Positions 1 to 7,532 of a DNA stretch of 64,000 nt are shown in pieces; position 1 is the first letter of the stretch; the number at the start of each line of letters is the position of its first letter. Below the pieces are notes generated by a model that was given only the letters and a program-made list of their open reading frames with translations, was not told where the DNA came from and searched no databases. Source of the DNA: a virus; IMG/VR virus record IMGVR_UViG_3300047443_000090, positions 1-64,000 of that record. The stretch is one strand, 5' to 3'. The translations under genes and the position numbers were made by a program.

Positions 1-291
1 GGCGCGCAGCTCCAGAGAATCCACGCCTCCAGCGTCTATCACGATGTCATCGAACTTACCGGCCAGCCGCCGCACCTCGTCGGCCAGCGTGGAGCCGTAC
101 ACCGACACGCAAGTGATGTGGGGTGTGTGCTTCTCGTTGGCTCTTGTGGCCGCCCACTGGGCCGCGCTCTGTTGCTTATCCGCGTTGACCAGCAGCACGT
201 CCCTGCCCTGTATGGCGCGCAGCACGGCCATGTTGACCGCCATCGTGGTTTTGCCGGTGCCGCCCTTTTCGCCGCCGAACAAGATAATCAT
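1..291 (-). CDS. parA: ParA-like partition ATPase (5' part only)
   Basis: The protein starts at 291 and runs off the left edge, so only the first 97 residues are visible. Residues 9-16 read KGGTGKTT, the deviant Walker A motif of the ParA/MinD/Soj family. They are followed by a DKQQSAAQWA stretch, typical of short ParA proteins that lack an N-terminal DNA-binding domain, and by VIDAGG in the Walker A' region. A strong Shine-Dalgarno AAGGGG precedes the ATG. ParA ATPases bind nucleoid DNA and move a ParB-bound centromere, so this protein probably segregates the element as a low-copy plasmid. A good promoter (321-349) and a pentameric array lie directly upstream. The partner may be the ParB-like protein at 1048-2001. 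Confidence 0.9.
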   Translation of the reverse strand, partial: MIILFGGEKGGTGKTTMAVNMAVLRAIQGRDVLLVNADKQQSAAQWAATRANEKHTPHITCVSVYGSTLADEVRRLAGKFDDIVIDAGGVDSLELRA

Positions 292-320
292 GTAATTTCC
301 CCTTGGTAAGTTGACGCATG

Positions 321-349
321 ATTATCAAATTGATTCCGCGCTTTGGCAA
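321..349 (-). promoter_or_regulatory. Predicted sigma-70 promoter of parA
   Basis: On the minus strand TTGCCA (344-349) and GATAAT (321-326) are separated by exactly 17 bp, and the parA ATG at 291 follows. This matches sigma-70 consensus at 4 of 6 and 5 of 6 positions. It suggests parA has its own transcription unit, separate from the recT-parB operon. Confidence 0.6.
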
Positions 350-383
350 GCAAAATCTGATACCGCATTGAACTATTCCACAT

Positions 384-829
384 GGAACCTAACCATCCCA
401 TACGATACGGCACGCAATAGTTTGGTATGCAACCATGTTATGTGGTTTGATTTCAATTGGTATGGTACGGCATCAAACGGTACGGGATGGTGTGAAATGG
501 TACGGTGTGGTGTGATTCGGTTTGCTACGGTGTGGTTCCTATGCTGCGGCGAAGCCCCGAAACACGGGGTTCCGGGCGCGCGTGCGCCGCATTTGGTGTG
601 GTTCGGTACGCTACCACTTGGCATGGTGCGGTGCGCAATGGTTGAGTATGGTGTGGTGTGAAACGGTGTGATTTGGTACTAGATGGTGTGGTTGCGTGCG
701 GCACGCGGCGCGGCGTGCTGCCATTAAGTGTGGTTGCGTGTGGTGTGGTGCGGTTCTATTCGGTACGATGCGCTTTGGTTGCATATCGCATCGTACCGTT
801 AGGCGTGGTGTGGTGTCACATGGCGCGGT
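384..829. repeat. Degenerate pentanucleotide array, GG every 5 bp
   Basis: This GT-rich stretch is built on a 5-bp period. Almost every GG on the plus strand falls on one register in each of three blocks: 384-534 (first G at positions 4 mod 5), 595-700 (0 mod 5) and 732-827 (2 mod 5). About forty GGs obey this. Typical units are TATGG, TACGG, TGTGG and TGCGG. A five-base period is incompatible with coding, and ORFs read across it look like translated repeat. It lies between a ParB-like gene and parA, so a centromere (parS-like) role is plausible. Formation of two-quartet G-quadruplexes or a recombination-stimulating GT tract are alternatives. Confidence 0.85.
555..588. other. Tandem hairpins splitting the pentamer array
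   Basis: Between the first two blocks lie two small GC hairpins: CCCCG/CGGGG around a five-base loop (555-569) and GGCGC/GCGCC (575-588). The pentamer register shifts by one base across them. They could be a transcription pause, a nuclease target or debris of an insertion. No T-run follows, so they are not classic terminators. Confidence 0.5.
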
Positions 830-1064
830 GCTTCCACTTGCATCCGGCGCACTTCGGATCGTTGCGGGTATGGATGCTGTACTGGCACTCGGCAGTCATC
901 ACATGGGGAACCTGCACGATGCGAGGGATGCGGGTCGTGTAGCCCTGCGCCCCTTCCGGGCCGCCAAGCGGTTGCTCAAGCCATCCATCTTGCGCAGGGT
1001 AGGTGCGTGCGGCCAGCGCTTCCCCGCGCTGGCCGTCGTAGCAGCCGTTACGCGGCGGCGTCAT
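816..1064 (-). CDS. Small cysteine-containing protein of unknown function
   Basis: 82 aa; its start overlaps the end of the ParB-like gene by 17 nt, so it is probably translationally coupled to it. The C-terminal third carries the cysteine pattern ECQ..., KCAGCKWKH, which could bind a metal ion. I recognise no family. The 3' end of the gene runs into the third block of the pentamer array, whose register continues inside the coding sequence. This means either the array has encroached on the gene or the gene end is not under strong selection. Its place beside parB-like and the array makes a partition or silencing accessory role possible, but this is only inference. Confidence 0.6.
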   Translation of the reverse strand: MTPPRNGCYDGQRGEALAARTYPAQDGWLEQPLGGPEGAQGYTTRIPRIVQVPHVMTAECQYSIHTRNDPKCAGCKWKHRAM

Positions 1065-2001
1065 TGGCTCCCTCGGTCGCCGGTGCCGCCGCCTTCTCGC
1101 GCAGCTTCAGCACGTCATCATGCGCCGCGCGCAGCTCGGCCAGCAGGGCGGCGGGCATTTCAACTATGACGGTCGCGCCATCCGGCATGATGTCCAGCTC
1201 GTGCGCTGTCATGGTCGATGGCAGCACGTTGAACAGCGTGCCGATGCTGTCTGTGAAGCGCGCCACCAGCTTACGCGGGATGGCGGCACCCTGCACGGTC
1301 TTTTTCGTCACCTTGCTTTTGCCGCTGGCCTTGGCCTTCTCCAGCGCCTCTTGGATCACCTTACCGGCGTCGCTGCCATGCTCGCGGATTATGCCCACGG
1401 CGACTGTTCCGGCAACTTCGCCAGCGCGGACGGATTCCCGTACATCGGGATTGGCGCGCGCCAGCATCAGGCAGTTTTCGATGTGCGTGACGGACTTGCC
1501 CATGCGCTTCGCAATGCGCGTCACGTCCCAGTTCAGGGCGATCAGCTCGGCGTATTTCTCGCCCTGCACCAGCGGCGTTATCCCGAGAGACTGGCCGCTC
1601 GACAGCATGTGCGCGATCTGTTCGTCAATGCCGCCCTTGAATTCAACAGCGGACATTTCAGGAATGTCTCGGCCACTTGAAAGCCCGGCGCGGTATTCCT
1701 CGATCAGCTCGCGCACCGCCCACATGCGGTGCTCGCCATCGACCATGAAAATAGTGGATTTCGTGGCCGTCCGCTCAACGGCCACGTCGATAGGTTTGAG
1801 CTTCACGCCGCCCCGGATCGACTCTTTAATGTTGTCGATATGCTCTCGGCTGACCGGGCGGTTAAAACCGGGGCGAATCTCGACCTTGAATGGATCGACC
1901 TTGAAGCTGGTTTCTTTCGAGACGCCTTCGATGCTCTTGTCCTCGGCGGCGGCCTTCAGGGACGCGAATTTCTGTTCTTCGGTAGCGGTCTTGTTCATCA
2001 T
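1048..2001 (-). CDS. ParB/KorB-like DNA-binding protein
   Basis: 317 aa. Residues about 30-120 resemble the ParB/Srx N-terminal fold (RPGFNRPV..., DGEHRMWAVRELIEEY, where the DGEHR segment matches the family's nucleotide-binding GxxR region). A helix-turn-helix follows (LGITPLVQGEKYAELI, then a recognition-helix-like KSVTHIENCLML), as in ParB and KorB. The C-terminal part (about 215-317) is divergent, helical and Ala-rich. ParB proteins bind centromere sites and activate ParA; many phage homologues instead act as transcription factors. It starts by ATGA overlap with rdgC upstream. Together with parA and the pentamer array it suggests a partition module, although parA is transcribed separately. 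Confidence 0.8.
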   Translation of the reverse strand: MMNKTATEEQKFASLKAAAEDKSIEGVSKETSFKVDPFKVEIRPGFNRPVSREHIDNIKESIRGGVKLKPIDVAVERTATKSTIFMVDGEHRMWAVRELIEEYRAGLSSGRDIPEMSAVEFKGGIDEQIAHMLSSGQSLGITPLVQGEKYAELIALNWDVTRIAKRMGKSVTHIENCLMLARANPDVRESVRAGEVAGTVAVGIIREHGSDAGKVIQEALEKAKASGKSKVTKKTVQGAAIPRKLVARFTDSIGTLFNVLPSTMTAHELDIMPDGATVIVEMPAALLAELRAAHDDVLKLREKAAAPATEGANDAAA

Positions 2002-3113
2002 GCGGCTTTCTGGTTGGTGCTGGAGGTCGGCGTGAGGCGGGCGAGGTTCCCGTTGGGGGACAATGTACTGACAGAGCTGTCCAATGTGATCGGCTTGCCG
2101 CTGACCGTCAGCGAAATGGTTGCGCCGTCCTGAGCGGCCATCTGGTGCAGCTTGCGCACCACGTCCTGCACGCCGTCAGCCGGGGCCGGTGCTGCGCTGG
2201 CGGTATCGGTGGTGCCATCGACAGCAGCGAAGCCGCCCAGTTCCTCAACCAGCTCGGCCATCAGCTTTGCCAGCTCGCCGGTAATCAGCATCGCGTTGTT
2301 ATCAAAGCGCTCGTCCTCGTTGCGTGGCGAGACATCGCTTTCGGTCATCACGTCGAGCAGCTTCACGGTTTTGATTGCCAGCCCTTCGGTCAGTACGAAC
2401 GAGATTTTGCTATCCCACGTCATCGCCAGTCGCACGCATTGCTTGCCTGCGGCGATGTGGCGCTTCATTTCGTCAGCTTCGAGTGTGTGGCGCTTGTAAG
2501 TGATGCTGGCCTTGCTTTCGCCGGTCGCGCGCAGGGTGGCGTCAGTGTCCAACGTGAAGCCTGCGGGTGCTTCATCGGTGTTGAGCCAGTCGGTCATCGC
2601 GGCGACTGGCGAGCGCTGCACGCGCAGGCTTTCCAGTGGCATACGGTCTACCGCCTTCAGCAACAACTTAACAACGTCGTCGGCCTTCGATGGGCTGGAG
2701 GCGTCTACTACCAGCCAGCCATTCTTGCGATCAATCCAGACCCATGTGTGCGCGTCTTTCGGGAATGCCTTTGCCAGCAGCTCATCGTAGACGCGCTCTT
2801 TCAGCTCCTTGCGGGCATTTTTGCCCGGCGCGAAGCCTTGCTCTTTCTCCATGACTACGGCGCGCTTTGTGACTTCGGCATTGATGACAGCGCCGGGCAG
2901 CACTTTGGTTTGAGTCTGGAGGCGCAGGATCATTTGATCGTTGACCACATGGACAAGCGGCCCATTTTCGCGCGGTGGCACCCAGCCTTGGCGCATCGCT
3001 TCATGGCTGGTGCATGGGGTGAATGCTTGAGCGGTGATGGCTTCGATAAGCGCCTCGGTGGTCAGCGAGTAGTTGCACGGCAGGCGGTAGATTTGGAGGT
3101 TGCGGAGGTTCAT
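1998..3113 (-). CDS. rdgC: RdgC, recombination-associated protein
   Basis: 371 aa. The start (NLQIYRLPCNYSLTTEAL, then AFTPCTSHEAMRQGWVPP) closely follows the RdgC family, as do KVLPGAVINAEV, TWVWIDRKNGWLVVDASS and the C-terminal MLITGELAKLMAELVEELGG. RdgC forms a ring-shaped dimer around DNA and restrains RecA-mediated strand exchange. It is longer than the about 303-aa E. coli protein because of a tail (residues about 300-371) rich in Ala, Thr and Ser. In this operon it sits with RecT and an exonuclease, so the phage carries both a recombination engine and a modulator. Confidence 0.93.
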   Translation of the reverse strand: MNLRNLQIYRLPCNYSLTTEALIEAITAQAFTPCTSHEAMRQGWVPPRENGPLVHVVNDQMILRLQTQTKVLPGAVINAEVTKRAVVMEKEQGFAPGKNARKELKERVYDELLAKAFPKDAHTWVWIDRKNGWLVVDASSPSKADDVVKLLLKAVDRMPLESLRVQRSPVAAMTDWLNTDEAPAGFTLDTDATLRATGESKASITYKRHTLEADEMKRHIAAGKQCVRLAMTWDSKISFVLTEGLAIKTVKLLDVMTESDVSPRNEDERFDNNAMLITGELAKLMAELVEELGGFAAVDGTTDTASAAPAPADGVQDVVRKLHQMAAQDGATISLTVSGKPITLDSSVSTLSPNGNLARLTPTSSTNQKAA

Positions 3114-3169
3114 TTTTTTGCTTCGATGTGGTTGTAAATACGGGCAGGGCGGGCCTGCCCGGTTGGTTC

Positions 3170-4000
3170 TTATGCGGCCATGCGGAGGCGGGACGCGGCA
3201 ATGCGTGCTTCCTCGAATGGCTCAACGCCGGGGATGCGCAGAGCGTCGCGCTGGGCCTTCGCCATTTCGTTCAAGCCGGTCATCTTGACTTCGATCCAGT
3301 CGTGATAGGCCGGGTTGTCAGCAATGAAGCGCAGCAGGGCCGGGAGGTCGGTTACGCGGGCCTTCCACACGTCGGTGGTGGTGACGCCTTGGACGGTTGG
3401 CACATTGGTGGCGGCGGTGGCAGCGCTAACGACAGCGGTTGTCTGATCCAGCGCGCAGGCCATTTCCTGTGCTGTCTCGGCAGCGGTCAGGGCAGCAGTA
3501 ACGCCAGCGGCATCGCCTTCGGTCATCAGCTTGGCGGCCAGCTCCGACTGCGTGCGCGCTTCTTCAGCCTGCCGGGCGCTCTCGGCGGCGAGCTGGACGC
3601 GCTGATCGGCGGCGATCTTGTCGAGCAGCGTTTGCTGAATAGCGGCCTTGCGCTTTTGCTCCTGTTCATAGGCCAGCATCCCGGCCTTGTGCGCCTTGAT
3701 AGCGCCGTCGAGGCAGTCGAGCGCCGGGGAGAACAGCGCCATGACGGCCTTTTTCGCCGCGTCCATTGGCCGGGTGATAGAGAAACGCTTATCTTCCAGC
3801 TCCTTATACTTCGCCTGCATATCGACCAGCTCGGCGGCGGCCAGCTCGTACATCATCGGGCTATCAATGACGGTGGCGCACAGACTTTCGCGCATCGCGC
3901 TCGCCACGGTCATCAAGTCTGCGCCCTTGGGGGCGTTGACTGGCAACAGCGTCATATCGGTGGCGTCGTCGTTCGCTGCCTTGGTTTTTTTACTTGCCAT
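3170..4000 (-). CDS. Coiled-coil protein of the phage recombination cluster
   Basis: 276 aa. Residues about 60-150 are strongly charged and predicted coiled coil (DMQAKYKELEDKRFSITRPMDAAKKA..., YEQEQKRKAAIQQ). The C-terminal 80 residues (VWKARVTDLPALLRFI..., LNEMAKAQRDALRIPGVEPFEE) resemble a conserved tail seen in phage proteins next to RecT or nuclease genes. Exact biochemical role is unknown; a recombination accessory or nuclease-inhibitor-like function is the best guess. The start overlaps the end of the exonuclease gene by 11 nt. Confidence 0.75.
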   Translation of the reverse strand: MASKKTKAANDDATDMTLLPVNAPKGADLMTVASAMRESLCATVIDSPMMYELAAAELVDMQAKYKELEDKRFSITRPMDAAKKAVMALFSPALDCLDGAIKAHKAGMLAYEQEQKRKAAIQQTLLDKIAADQRVQLAAESARQAEEARTQSELAAKLMTEGDAAGVTAALTAAETAQEMACALDQTTAVVSAATAATNVPTVQGVTTTDVWKARVTDLPALLRFIADNPAYHDWIEVKMTGLNEMAKAQRDALRIPGVEPFEEARIAASRLRMAA

Positions 4001-4589
4001 GTTTGGCTCTCCATTTGTGTATCGTTTCCTGTGCTCGCATGACGGTCAGCAGGGACATAAAGCAGGGTAGGTCTGTAGGGTCGGTGAATTCCTGAAGGCG
4101 GTAGCTACCGTCCGGGCGCAGGCCCAGCGCATACCGCTTCACGATTCCAGCGCCTTCTAGGTTGTGCATTTCCTTGTAGGCGGCGAGCTGGGGGCCGATG
4201 ACTGGCCCCAGCACCATCATTTTCTTGATGTCCAAAACCGCCTTGGTGCCACGAATCACGCCTGTCCGGTCGGAGGTTCCGCAGTACCCAAACGTCGGGT
4301 GATACATGCGCTTTTCCACGGTGTCCGGCACAAACCCTACTTCATGGCGAAACAACTTCCAGCCATCAAGGTAGGGCTTCAGGATCGGGTCAAGGTCGCC
4401 TTCGTCAAGCTGATCGGTGTCGTACAGTTCGGTGGTCAGGTGAACCATCGAACCAAGCTCGCTTGCTGCCTTCAGGCGCTCCGGGTGGATCATCGAGTAA
4501 TCGACCAGTGGCTTTAGAATCGTCGTCACGGATGGGACGATTACGCCGTTGAATCGGTACTCATGGCGTTCTTCGTTAAATTCAAGCAT
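3990..4589 (-). CDS. PD-(D/E)XK exonuclease of phage recombination
   Basis: 199 aa. The N-terminus (EYRFNGVIVPSVTTILKP) is typical of RecB/Cas4-like phage nucleases. The core reads GYCGTSDRTGVI...AVLDIKKM: an Asp in the GTxD-like strand followed by DxK (D-I-K), the PD-(D/E)XK catalytic signature. A QLAAY motif follows, as in the AddB/Cas4-type C-terminal helix. It would resect double-strand ends to give single strands for the RecT annealase encoded 5 bp upstream. The family norm is about 200-300 aa, so the protein looks complete. Confidence 0.85.
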   Translation of the reverse strand: MLEFNEERHEYRFNGVIVPSVTTILKPLVDYSMIHPERLKAASELGSMVHLTTELYDTDQLDEGDLDPILKPYLDGWKLFRHEVGFVPDTVEKRMYHPTFGYCGTSDRTGVIRGTKAVLDIKKMMVLGPVIGPQLAAYKEMHNLEGAGIVKRYALGLRPDGSYRLQEFTDPTDLPCFMSLLTVMRAQETIHKWRAKHGK

Positions 4590-4593
4590 GGCG

Positions 4594-5793
4594 TTACTTC
4601 GGGTCTTTCAGCCAAGCGAGAACTGCGGGGAACTGGGCGTCGCGCAGGTTGGCAGGCTCCACGCCGAATTTGCTCACAAACAGATCGGGGGTGATTTGCT
4701 TGGCCGCGATTTGCTGGTTTACAAAACCTACTTTCGCTGCCGACAGTGCCGGGCCTTCTTGCGCCGCTGCCGCGACGGCTGGGGCGGTATCGGCTGCGGT
4801 CTGCTGCTGCGCCGGTTCCTCGATCAGCGAGCCTTGCGGGGAATCCATAGTTGCGGCTGCGGCTTGCGCCTCGGCGCTCATTTCGCCGGTATCGGCATCG
4901 ACGCCCGGCTTTGCTTCCGGGGCCGCAGGCAAGACATCCTTCACGTTGTCTGCATCGGCAGCGTCAGCCTTGGCGGTCTTGGCGCGTGGTGCGCGAGGCT
5001 TGCGTTCTTCGGCGGCGGCTGCTGCCATCGCCTCCGGGGTCGGCACTGGGGCGGCGTAGGTGCCGTCAGCCTGCGGAGCTACGTCGATGATGTCGTGAAT
5101 TTCATCGGCGCTCGGCAGGCCCATGAGCAGCTCGGGGTTGTGCGCGCGACCGAAGAAGGCGGCGGCTCGGTACTGGAGCATCAACTGTGGCATCGTCATC
5201 CACTTGCTGCCGTTGCGCGTGTACCAGCCCTCTTGCACGGCCAGCTCAATCGTGACGGCAGGCGATTCGATGATGTCGCCGGTCGCCTTATCTTTTGTCC
5301 ATGCGACGCAGCGCGCGTTGACGATGCGAACGGTCTTGGTGGTGGCCTGCTTGACGTTGTTGATCCATTCGTAGACGGTTTGAATGGCGTCCACTTCGCC
5401 TAATTGCTCGTAGCGAAAACGCAGATTGTGCGCGTACAGGCCGCTATTGTTGATGAGGGCGATGATGAACGGGCTAGACCAGCTCGGGCGGCCATCAATG
5501 ACGTGCAGGTTTTGCATCACTTGCAGCGGCGATGCGTCCATGCGCTGCGCGAGGTCGAGTGCGACCATGCAGTTCGACAGCGCAGCCGGGTTCTGTTCCC
5601 ACTTCTGATCCCTGCCGTAGCCCTTGGACACGACGGCCTGATATGGCGCGGGAACCATTGTCGAGGTCGCGAACAGTTTGGCTGTGCGCTGCATGAACTC
5701 GAAGGATGCGAGGTTGTTGAACCCCATTGTTACCATCGCGCCGTCATGCGCCGCTGCAACGGCCTGCAATGAGACTTGCGAATTTTCGCTCAT
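4594..5793 (-). CDS. recT: RecT-type single-strand annealing protein
   Basis: 399 aa from the ATG at 5793, which has an upstream GAAAGG; a longer reading frame to 5922 lacks a ribosome site and would cover the 50-aa gene. Conserved RecT features are visible: NPAALSNCMVALDLAQRMDASPLQVMQNLHVIDGRP region, GSKWMTMPQLMLQYRAAAFF and PELLMGLPSADEIHD. The C-terminal 140 residues are an Ala/Pro-rich linker followed by a small helical tail, which is longer than in Rac RecT. RecT coats single strands and anneals homologous DNA. It forms a pair with the downstream exonuclease, so the phage has a complete Red/RecET-like system. Confidence 0.9.
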   Translation of the reverse strand: MSENSQVSLQAVAAAHDGAMVTMGFNNLASFEFMQRTAKLFATSTMVPAPYQAVVSKGYGRDQKWEQNPAALSNCMVALDLAQRMDASPLQVMQNLHVIDGRPSWSSPFIIALINNSGLYAHNLRFRYEQLGEVDAIQTVYEWINNVKQATTKTVRIVNARCVAWTKDKATGDIIESPAVTIELAVQEGWYTRNGSKWMTMPQLMLQYRAAAFFGRAHNPELLMGLPSADEIHDIIDVAPQADGTYAAPVPTPEAMAAAAAEERKPRAPRAKTAKADAADADNVKDVLPAAPEAKPGVDADTGEMSAEAQAAAATMDSPQGSLIEEPAQQQTAADTAPAVAAAAQEGPALSAAKVGFVNQQIAAKQITPDLFVSKFGVEPANLRDAQFPAVLAWLKDPK

Positions 5794-5825
5794 TTTCTTA
5801 CCTTTCAAAGTTGGTTTGCTGGGGC

Positions 5826-5978
5826 TTACTCTGCTGGCTGGCTGACGATGCGAAGTGCCATCGGCATGTGCGGGTATGGATGCAGGCCGCGTTGTTGGAT
5901 ATACAGGCGGGCCAAAACCCACTTTGCCGCCAGTCGCCGGTCGGAGAACATGCCCCGCGCCTTTGCTGTGGTGCTCAT
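5826..5978 (-). CDS. 50-aa basic microprotein upstream of recT
   Basis: Starts at 5978 by ATGA overlap with the gene upstream and ends 33 bp before recT. The sequence begins MSTTAKARGMFSDRRLAAKW and is rich in Arg and Ala. No family recognised. Overlap with its neighbour and a proper spacing to recT support expression as part of the leftward operon. Confidence 0.6.
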   Translation of the reverse strand: MSTTAKARGMFSDRRLAAKWVLARLYIQQRGLHPYPHMPMALRIVSQPAE

Positions 5979-6115
5979 TTCGCTTTCACCATCACGGCGC
6001 ACAGATTGCCGAAGCGCTCTGATGCTGACGCATGGACTTGCGAGCTACTGGAGCCCACTTGGTCAAACTTGTACTCGCCATGCTCGGTACGAACTTTTAC
6101 GCTGAAGGTGCTCAT
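5975..6115 (-). CDS. 46-aa microprotein, first gene of the leftward operon
   Basis: Starts MSTFSVKVRTEHGEYKFDQV and looks like a small beta-strand protein. It is the first ORF after the promoter at 6202-6230 and overlaps the next gene by four bases (ATGA). In many phages the first gene of the leftward operon is a small regulator or host-takeover peptide, but nothing in this sequence proves that here. Confidence 0.6.
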   Translation of the reverse strand: MSTFSVKVRTEHGEYKFDQVGSSSSQVHASASERFGNLCAVMVKAK

Positions 6116-6201
6116 GTGTGATCCCATTCAAGTAGAGGTGGTTGCCGTGCGCTGATGCCAGCGCGGCGCTTTTCATCGGTCGGAAAAAATACCGATAAGA
6201 A

Positions 6202-6230
6202 ATTATAGGAGTGCCGATATAGATTGGCAA
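6202..6230 (-). promoter_or_regulatory. Leftward early promoter (PL-like)
   Basis: Minus-strand TTGCCA (6225-6230), 17-bp spacer and perfect TATAAT (6202-6207). Two TATCGG boxes (TATCGGCACT inside the spacer, TATCGGTATT just downstream) flank the -10 and may be operator half-sites. It should drive the recT-exonuclease-rdgC-parB operon. The spacer/-10 segment CACTCCTATA recurs at the promoter near 12330. Confidence 0.75.
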
Positions 6231-6426
6231 TAGTCGCCGTGCAATAAATCTAATTTTTTGACGAATTAATCCATATATATGTGTTTTATGCGCAACTTAT
6301 AGGCAGATTGCCAGCCGCGAAAGCTGTGAATTCTCACAAATTGTCACAGAATCGTAAGCAGTTGTTACGCTCGGCAATGCTCTGGAAAGGTTGCTTGCGC
6401 ATTGGGATGGGGGAAATGTAGGGGCG

Positions 6427-6450
6427 AAAAAAAACCCGCCGAAGCGGGTT
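6427..6450 (-). terminator. Rho-independent terminator of the repressor gene
   Basis: Minus strand: stem AACCCGC/GCGGGTT with a four-base loop followed by eight T. It lies 19 bp past the repressor stop and separates it from the leftward operon. Confidence 0.88.
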
Positions 6451-6468
6451 GAGAGTGTCTGAATAGGT

Positions 6469-7146
6469 CTACACGCCCATTCTTAGAACTAGCCTTCCTT
6501 TGATTGTTAGCTGGCTTGCCTGCTCTGCGCTGTAATCCTCATCTGGAAAGCGCACTTTGTCTGCGTTGTCGCTGCGAAGGGCTACCCTGCCATCAGCCCG
6601 CCGCGAGACGCGCTTTACTCGGAGCCCATCGGGAGTATCCAGCAGGTAGATGCTGCCATCTTGCAGCTCATAGCAGGCGGTATCGAAGAACAGAACATCG
6701 CCGTGCATGATGTAGTTAGCCATCGAATCGCCGTCAGCGTACAAGGCGACTAGGTTCTTTGCCTTTACACGAAGCCTCTCAAGCTCATGGGCCGAGATTG
6801 CAATAGGTGTGTAGTCTGGATTGTCAAAGCCAAGCCTCCCATTCCCACAACTCCCCTTGCACTCTAGTAGCGGGACGTACTGTAGAGAGCTATCTATCGT
6901 TGCGGGCGTGTTTTCAGGGCTTATGTCTCTTTCGCCCAGCCCAGTTTCCAGCCAAAGGGCGCGAACGCCAAGGACTGCGGCAATTGAGGCCAAGCTCCCG
7001 CTTGTATTGGATGCCCCCGATTCAAGTCCAGATATGGTTGGCTGCGTGAGCCGGGCAAGTCGGGCGAGTTCAGTCTGAGACATTCCAAGCGCTTTCCTTC
7101 GCTCACGAACTCTCTGCCCAGTAGTATTTTTTTCTTGATTCAACAT
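6469..7146 (-). CDS. CI-type phage repressor (XRE HTH + S24 peptidase)
   Basis: 225 aa. Residues 11-65 are an XRE helix-turn-helix (VRERRKALGMSQTELARLARL...TISGLESG). Residues about 125-215 are a LexA/CI S24 peptidase: DGDSMANYIMHGD with Ser141 as nucleophile and the general base Lys178 in DGLRVKRVS. A Cys-Gly pair at 100-101 could be the self-cleavage site. The protein should keep early promoters off during lysogeny and be inactivated by RecA filaments after DNA damage. It is divergent from the rightward early operon, the usual immunity arrangement, so the element is temperate. Confidence 0.93.
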   Translation of the reverse strand: MLNQEKNTTGQRVRERRKALGMSQTELARLARLTQPTISGLESGASNTSGSLASIAAVLGVRALWLETGLGERDISPENTPATIDSSLQYVPLLECKGSCGNGRLGFDNPDYTPIAISAHELERLRVKAKNLVALYADGDSMANYIMHGDVLFFDTACYELQDGSIYLLDTPDGLRVKRVSRRADGRVALRSDNADKVRFPDEDYSAEQASQLTIKGRLVLRMGV

Positions 7147-7209
7147 ATCCGTTCCTGTGTGTCACTTAAGCAATTTTGCCAACTATCGCCTTTATACACC
7201 ATATCACCA

Positions 7210-7260
7210 TAGAAATAAAGTGCAATTTATACATTATTTCTATAAATAAATATATTTCTT
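7210..7260. promoter_or_regulatory. Probable repressor operators
   Basis: The half-site TATTTCTA occurs at 7235-7242, inverted at 7210-7217 (TAGAAATA), and as TATTTCTT at 7253-7260. All lie in the AT-rich gap between the divergent repressor and early genes. Regular spacing (25 and 18 bp) fits cooperative repressor binding. This is inferred from position and symmetry only. Confidence 0.5.
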
Positions 7261-7265
7261 CGGTA

Positions 7266-7294
7266 TTGTGGCAATCAATAGGCATGCTTATAAT
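7266..7294 (+). promoter_or_regulatory. Rightward early promoter (PR-like)
   Basis: TTGTGG (7266-7271), 17-bp spacer, perfect TATAAT (7289-7294). It lies just right of the putative operators and upstream of the 7371 gene, as in lambdoid immunity regions. Confidence 0.72.
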
Positions 7295-7370
7295 GCGTTA
7301 GGTCAACATTGCACTATCTTTCAGCATTGTTGCTAAAAGACAATTCTCAACATGGAATCCCGAGTAAAGC

Positions 7371-7532
7371 ATGAAACAGATCAAATATTCAATGAATGGC
7401 TCGAACCTGAGCCGCTGCCGCCAGTTGGATGGTAGCGCCGCAGTCGAGGTTGTGCCTATCGCTTTGGTAGTGAGTGGCGAAAAATTCACGGCTATGAACG
7501 GCAGCAGTAGTGCGCAGAAAGCGACTCTCTGA
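7371..7532 (+). CDS. 53-aa early protein of unknown function
   Basis: First ORF after the rightward promoter; its stop overlaps the next start (TGATG). Begins MKQIKYSMNGSNLSRCRQLD. It occupies the Cro position but shows no clear HTH. An alternative 27-aa frame from 7353 overlaps it; the coupling to the next gene favours this one. Confidence 0.55.
   Translation: MKQIKYSMNGSNLSRCRQLDGSAAVEVVPIALVVSGEKFTAMNGSSSAQKATL

Larger units (their letters stand above)
6116..6468. other. Intergenic control region between recT operon and repressor
   Basis: 353 bp without a gene. It holds the leftward promoter (6202-6230), AT-rich sequence with several short inverted elements around 6240-6360, and the repressor terminator at its right end. 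GC content drops sharply compared with its flanks, as expected for phage control regions. Confidence 0.7.

Noticed and set aside
311-661. 116-aa ORF and its antisense partner (373-624) across the pentamer array
   Set aside because: The sequence has a 5-bp not 3-bp period, so the translations only reflect the repeat.
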